Positions 59,041 through 64,000 of a stretch of DNA of 64,000 nucleotides are shown here, in pieces (positions within the stretch are counted from its first letter, which is position 1; each line of letters begins with the position of its first letter). A program made the position numbers and the translations under genes. The stretch spans positions 280,521 through 344,520 of the forward strand of contig NQMI01000029.1 in the NCBI GenBank assembly GCA_002270565.1, written 5' to 3'. Source of the stretch: Stenocarpella maydis (lineage: Eukaryota; Ascomycota; Sordariomycetes; Diaporthales; Diaporthaceae). A model generated the notes under the pieces. It was given only the letters and a program-made list of their open reading frames with translations. It had not been told where the DNA came from and did no database searches.

Positions 59041-60480
59041 CTATAGCACAAATTCATCAGAAAGGGATAGGTTTTTCTTTTATCCTGGGGTCAATCTGCA
59101 AGAGTTCCTCTCTATTTCCTACCGCTAGGGTTCTTCCCTGCTTTCTGGAAGTATTCTTAGGAAACTATCTGGTAGCTTCCTTATTACTACAGTAAGTAGC
59201 ACAGCTATTATCAAAGCAAGCTATCCAACTAAGCAATACATATATCATTCTGGGCTTCTAGAGATTCTTCATTAGTAAAACAGGCTACTATTATGCCTTA
59301 TCTTTCTAATATTTCTTATACTAGGACTTAGTATATTATGAGAAGTATAGNAAGAAGACTAATATAATACCTACTAAATATCAAAAGGTTAAAAGGACCC
59401 AAGTATAGCTTAAAGAGGTATTTAGTATTATGGAATTCTAGGTAATAATTAAAGACAAGGAAATGAAAAAACAGTTAGCTAGTAAAATTAGGATTAGTGC
59501 TAAGGAGGCAGTTTGTAGTAAACCAGGTAAATAATACTTTAATAACTACAATAAGGCCACATATAATATACGAATATATAAAAAAGACAAAAAAGTTCTA
59601 ATAAATTAAATTCCAAATATATTATAGTAAATCTACCTTCATTAGTATTAACTAGTATAAACATATATATTTTAGTAATATATAGTATAAAAAGGTTTTA
59701 AGAGTGAAGTCAGTATTAATTAATATAAAGCTTAATACTTTTAGCAAATATTAGCCTATTTAAACTAATATTATATTCTTCCTAATACCTCTAAATTAGC
59801 AAAATCAATCAGAATTAAGCGATTAAATATAGTTAGTACTAATTAGTGGTAACTTTTATTACTCATTTAGCCCTAGGTCAGTGCTAAGATTAATAGAAGT
59901 TAGTAAATATTATAAAATAAATCTACTTACTAATATAGTTTGCTTACTAGTGAATTACATTAATTCTTCATTATTATATGATTATATTATCCTATATAAA
60001 AATATAACTTAAGGCATATTAAATATCCTAGCTATTATATCTACATTTATAGGTTTTGTATTATTATTATTGGGTTTCTAAGTAACTCTAATAGCGAAAT
60101 GTAATTTACTTTCTTAATATATGAGATATATTATATCATTCTTCAATTCAAATACATCAATGATTTAAATAGATAGAAATATTTAAGAATAATATAAAAA
60201 TTAAAAATATAATAGTACTGAAAAAGGGCTTTTTTATATAAACCTTAATACTTTTTAGCTCTATTATACCTATCCTAACCTCTATGAATTTATAAAATCT
60301 ATTAAATCTAAATAATTAAGTATAGTTAGTATTAGGTAATGCCAACCGTTCTTACTTAAGTAGCCTTAAATAGGTGCTAGGGTAGCCTAAAGTTACTAAA
60401 TATTGCAAAATTAATCCACTTACTAATACGGTCTACTTACTAGTAAACTATATTATAATGCTGTTATAGGCCTTATATAA
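59041..60480. repeat. AT-rich island with 493-bp-spaced internal repeat
   Basis: The block near 59824-59960 recurs near 60317-60455 (shared ATAGTTAGTA, TTACTAAT and CTTACTAGT words, mostly transition differences), giving a spacing of about 493 bp. It is a degraded tandem or duplicated transposon segment. One N lies at 59351. No coding frame was seen. Confidence 0.5.
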
Positions 60481-61272
60481 GAGCTCTAGGAAGAGGAGTT
60501 GGAAACCCCAGATAGTGAATAGCTTTATAGTATAATATGGCTGAAGCAACATTTGAGATAAAGGCGGGTCTTGAAGGTGCATCGTTTGAGCCCAACAAGG
60601 AGACTCTACCCTTTGGGGCTCGGAAGAGCACCACGACTCACCACGCCCCCAGATTCCCACCCTTATTAACCTTGGATACCTCCAGCACCCATTACTTTCA
60701 CTGAAAAGTCATATACTATAATTAAAGACTGGTATAATTTCAATAGGCAGAGAAACGTATGAAAGCGAGGTTACATTATTATAAAGGTATATAATACGCC
60801 TGATTATCTTGTATATCCTTAACAGCAAAGTTGTGGTGCTCATCTAGGCCCTAAAGAGACAAGTGTGATGTTATTGTATTGTTGGACATAGACTAGATGT
60901 TTGTCACCAATCTGCAGATCCACAGTATAGAACCTCCATCGATCATCAGTGAAATAGAGTCGTTACTGGGATGTTTAAGCCTCGGAAACTTAAGATCTCG
61001 TATGGGTGAAAATTTAGCACCAATGCAAGTACTGTAGCCGGATACCACCTAACCTTTTTGGTGTTCTTCCCCGCCTGGGAAACCTCGTATCTACCAGTGC
61101 TCCTCACCGTGCTCACGGCGACTGGTGATGATCCACACCACCTTTATGTTTGCCGTGAACTCCGATCACCCATTGTCGCGTTGTATAAAATGTGAAGAAG
61201 CGAATTGTTTGATCTTTGCCACTCCCCAGTTCCTCACCGTTATTGCCCAGGAATAAGAGAGCTATTCCTACG
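60481..61272. other. Intergenic, promoter side of aspartic protease
   Basis: Base composition returns toward normal. No supported feature. Confidence 0.4.
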
Positions 61273-63042
61273 ATGGCTCTTTCGTCCTCGCTCCAGTTCG
61301 CTGCTTGCTTAGCAACCGTATTTTTGCCGTCTGCACGAGCTGCCCCTTCATCTCTATGGGCTCTCACGCGACGCGAAGGTAGCGTTGGCGTATTGGACAT
61401 TGTCATTCCACCGAATCGCAAAGACGATGAATATTACACGGTGAGTAGCGAATTCACTCACCGGAGAAGTATATACGATATTTGAGTTTTACGTTTCAAT
61501 TATTAATTCATGTAGATCGATGTAGACTTCGACGGGCGGACCCTACCTGTTCTGTTGGACACTGGTTCTGCAGATCTGTTCGTGGCTTCAACGGAATGCC
61601 CCACGACAAATGAGTCAAGCGGATGCTTCGGCCTCACGGGCAAGGAATTCGTCATTGATGTAAGCGAGCGCATGCATCATTTTCTTGAACATTATATCCT
61701 CAACCTTTTGCCTACTGTGATTTAAACAGTCAGAAGCTCTGGCGCCTTTGATAGACAATTGGATCATTCGTCTCTTGGCAAACAATGTCTTTGGCTTCTT
61801 GTCACTTACGAGATCTCAGAGCAATACACGTATCGTCTCAAATGAATCCTTCTTTACCACTGTCGGAGAAGGTTCAGTCGTGGGTAATCAAAGTCTCTTG
61901 GATATCGGATTGGGCGGTATAACTGCGGATGACTTCGCTACAGGTATGATTCGTTTCTTCACATACCTAGGTACATGATCAGCTTGTGGCTAACCATCTG
62001 GTAAGGACTGATCTATTCTGCGGTGGAGAACGAGTTCCAAGGTGCGAGCTTTTCCGGAGTCCTGGGTTTGAGCATGATTGCGGTCTCGCGAGAGTGGTAC
62101 TTCAACCACCAACTACCCCTGTTCGATTCGCTTGTTTCCAAGGGCGTTATCAAGAAGCCTGTCTTCTCTATCAGCCCCCTTCCCCGCTTCGGCGACCCAG
62201 ACTCTGAAAAGGTAGGAAAATTAACGTTGGGCGACATTGAGCCTGAGTATGCCGAACTCAACATCACATACAGTGATATCATCAACAGTACAGAGTTCGT
62301 AAACATCCCAAAGACCGCGTGATGAGATCCTTGCGGTTTCTGACGATTTTTGATCAGTTATAACTACCCGGGCGATCCTCTTCAAGCTCAAGGCTGGGCG
62401 ATCGAATTGCAAGGAATGAGGGTGAACGGCGTGACCGTCAACCTGAGCAGAGGCTGTAAGGCGTCCCGATCTCCAAAGTCCGCAGAGGTCACTCGCTCAC
62501 CGCATGCATATGTAGCTATCGACCCGGCTGGGCGTTACATGTCGCTCATGGATACAGGAAGCTCCGACCTTCTCTTCAGATTCACCGAGGTCACCTCCAT
62601 CGCCGAGCTCTTCAACGGGCCGGTTAACTTTCAGAACCAACACGACCTCTACTACGACTGCTCGATTCCTCAGCTTCTCGAGCTCAAGTACAACGACCAG
62701 TGGTTCCCCATCAACCCCTTGGACATTCTCAACCCGAACGGCCACATGAATGTCAACGGTACAGAGATGTAGGTACCCATCTATGAATGTACTATCCTCG
62801 GAAATTGATCTCTAACGCTTTACTCACTTGACAGGTGCAAGTCCCAAATCAGTGTTTGGAGCGAGACTTTTGCTGACTCTATCATTGGTCCCCCATTCTT
62901 CCGTGGGGCCTTCAGCGTCTTTGATTATGTCTCACCGCATTTCTATAGTGTGCAGCCACGTGTGGGACTCGCTCCACTGGTCGACGCGCAGGCAGCAATG
63001 GCGAGCTACCCCCAGCTGTATAAAGACCGTCTGGTTTATTAG
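61273..63042 (+). CDS. Secreted pepsin-type (A1) aspartic protease-like protein
   Basis: Six exons are inferred (61273-61440, 61516-61659, 61730-61943, 62006-62318, 62358-62768, 62835-63042), giving 485 aa with every phase closing. A signal peptide (MALSSSLQFAACLATVFLPSARA) is followed by the first active-site motif VLLDTGSADLFVAS (Asp near residue 71). The flap and domain-1 core include SFSGVLGLS, and a second catalytic motif is MSLMDTGSSDL (Asp near 345). The end has FFRGAFSVFDY, the usual closing strand, and PRVGLAPLV. Family members cleave proteins outside the cell or at the wall at acidic pH. Oddities are a DTGSS second motif (DTG/DSGT is commoner there), a very short propeptide, a basic insertion (about 310-330) and a 39-nt intron (62319-62357). 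It is most likely a protease, but activity is not assured. Confidence 0.8.
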
Positions 63043-63416
63043 GCAGCATCAGGGGCAAATGGACTTTATCTCAACAACGCCTATTCAACTTGGCAGCTGT
63101 GCGTCTAGCTTCTGCTCGTGATGTATGCGGCTCTGCAGGCTTACTGTTGACGAGGCTAGATGGACGAGGTTGAAGCGAAAAGAGATGAGCTCTCCAGGGG
63201 ATGACCGTGCAGATATTTAAGACATCGGTGTTGTTTTAAATGTAGAAAATTAAGTCTGAGGTAGATGGGGACGTTTAAATTAATAAACTAGTAAACCAGT
63301 CGTTCATGAATGTGCAGAAACAAGCCTTCTAACGCTGAACATGATCTTCTGTGTTCGCTGACACCGTGCACGCGAATCTAGCCAATTCTCATGACTACCT
63401 GGGTGTCGATGCTATT
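63043..63416. other. Convergent intergenic region
   Basis: 3' flanks of the protease and deaminase-like genes. No feature seen. Confidence 0.4.
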
Positions 63417-64000
63417 CTATTTGCTCGAAGACTTTTGGATCTCATCCACGACATCTTTGAATGAGCTCACCAGCCCCTGAACGAACTTCATATATTGGGC
63501 GTTCCACTCACGCTCCACCTCAAGCTTGGTTTTATCATTTGCGCCTGTCCACACAGAATGCGTGATACTGTCTGTCATGAGCTTCTTCCAATGCTTGAGG
63601 CCGAAACTTTCATCACCAACCATGACTTGGTAGAACTCATGGGAAAGTGTTGAACTGTGATTTATTGTCAGCTGTGAACAAAGTGGTCCCAAGTACATAA
63701 GGTCCAATTACGTACTTGAACAGCGTCGGATTGTCGCAAGACACAGAGCATGGGATGTTCTGTTTCATGAGCGGATACACAACCGCACAGCTGGCATCTT
63801 GCGCCAGCCCCAGATTCTCATTCGAGTCCGGACAGGTCTCTATACAGCACCCCCGCAGTTTCGCCTTGGTGCGGTCGTCGAGATTGAGGTTCGGGATGGC
63901 GTAGCCGTGTGCTAGGCGGTGGGGATTCAGATTGTCTAGAGCATATTTGACGTTGCCGTCCTTGTCGTAGACACTCTCTCCGCAGTGGAGGATCCACTTG
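63417..64000 (-). CDS. Adenosine deaminase-like protein (ADGF/CECR1 type), 3' part only
   Basis: The gene runs off the right edge, so its 5' part is missing. Two exons are visible (64000-63716 and 63654-63417) with a 61-nt intron restoring PTLFNSTLSHEFYQV. The visible part carries the C-terminal half of the deaminase barrel: ILHCGES (the HAGE-type motif), NPHRLAHGYAIP (as RIGHG), CCIETCPDSNENLGLA (as EVCPxSN) and IPCSVSCDNPTLF (as SxDDP, metal-binding Asp). These positions match adenosine/AMP deaminases, which hydrolyse adenosine to inosine. The closest type by eye is the longer ADGF/CECR1 group. Cys replaces Ala in HAGE, and DN replaces the usual DD, so substrate or activity may differ. Confidence 0.75.

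Overview
The window looks like a draft nuclear contig from a filamentous ascomycete, most likely a Sordariomycete. Genes are split by short introns (about 39-120 nt) with fungal donors and CTAAC/CTGAC branch points. Several conserved fungal proteins are present, and AT-rich islands carry diverged repeats whose copies differ mostly by C-to-T/G-to-A transitions, as expected after repeat-induced point mutation (RIP). Two single-N positions (24991 and 59351) and probable one-base frame slips show draft quality. No species assignment is attempted.

Layout. 1-0.9 kb: AT-rich RIP-like repeat island. 1.5-7.6 kb: an Ecm33/Sps2-like GPI-anchored wall protein (-), a UstYa/DUF3328 oxidase-like protein (-) and, divergent from it, a secreted protein (+) with five HHQGKKGKG repeats alternating with acidic spacers. 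The last two form a candidate dikaritin-type RiPP pair and are the most interesting item here. 7.6-11.7 kb: no supported gene. 11.7-12.8 kb: ERG3 sterol C-5 desaturase (+), with a 4 x 12-bp repeat upstream. 13.9-16.9 kb: a NACHT (NLR-like) gene (-) broken by one frameshift. 17-19.3 kb: AT island and a degenerate tandem repeat upstream of a small secreted six-cysteine protein (19.3-20.1 kb). 20.9-24.2 kb: GPI13/PIG-O ethanolamine phosphate transferase (+). 25.1-26.5 kb: secreted SGNH/GDSL hydrolase (-). 28.2-31.9 kb: LYS2 aminoadipate reductase (+). 32.8-36.1 kb: a transcription factor with two Zn2Cys6 clusters (+). 39.1-39.7 kb: a single-pass membrane protein with LPxY motifs (-). 39.7-48.4 kb: a microsatellite-rich stretch without a recognisable gene. 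48.5-51.5 kb: a Pumilio/PUF RNA-binding protein (+). 53.4-53.9 kb: a small cysteine-rich membrane ORF (-). 54-61 kb: an accessory, RIP-affected region holding an intron-containing tRNA-Ala(AGC), an ankyrin-repeat gene, a broken flavin monooxygenase remnant and long AT-rich repeats. 61.3-63.0 kb: an aspartic protease (+). 63.4 kb to the edge: the 3' part of an adenosine-deaminase-like gene (-).

The core genes (ERG3, GPI13, LYS2, PUF) serve unrelated housekeeping roles and do not form a pathway cluster. The accessory content (UstYa pair, NACHT, ankyrin, secreted proteins, aspartic protease) sits mostly beside AT-rich or gene-poor DNA, which fits a two-compartment genome. Exon boundaries were worked out by hand from splice signals and reading-frame continuity and have not been checked against RNA.
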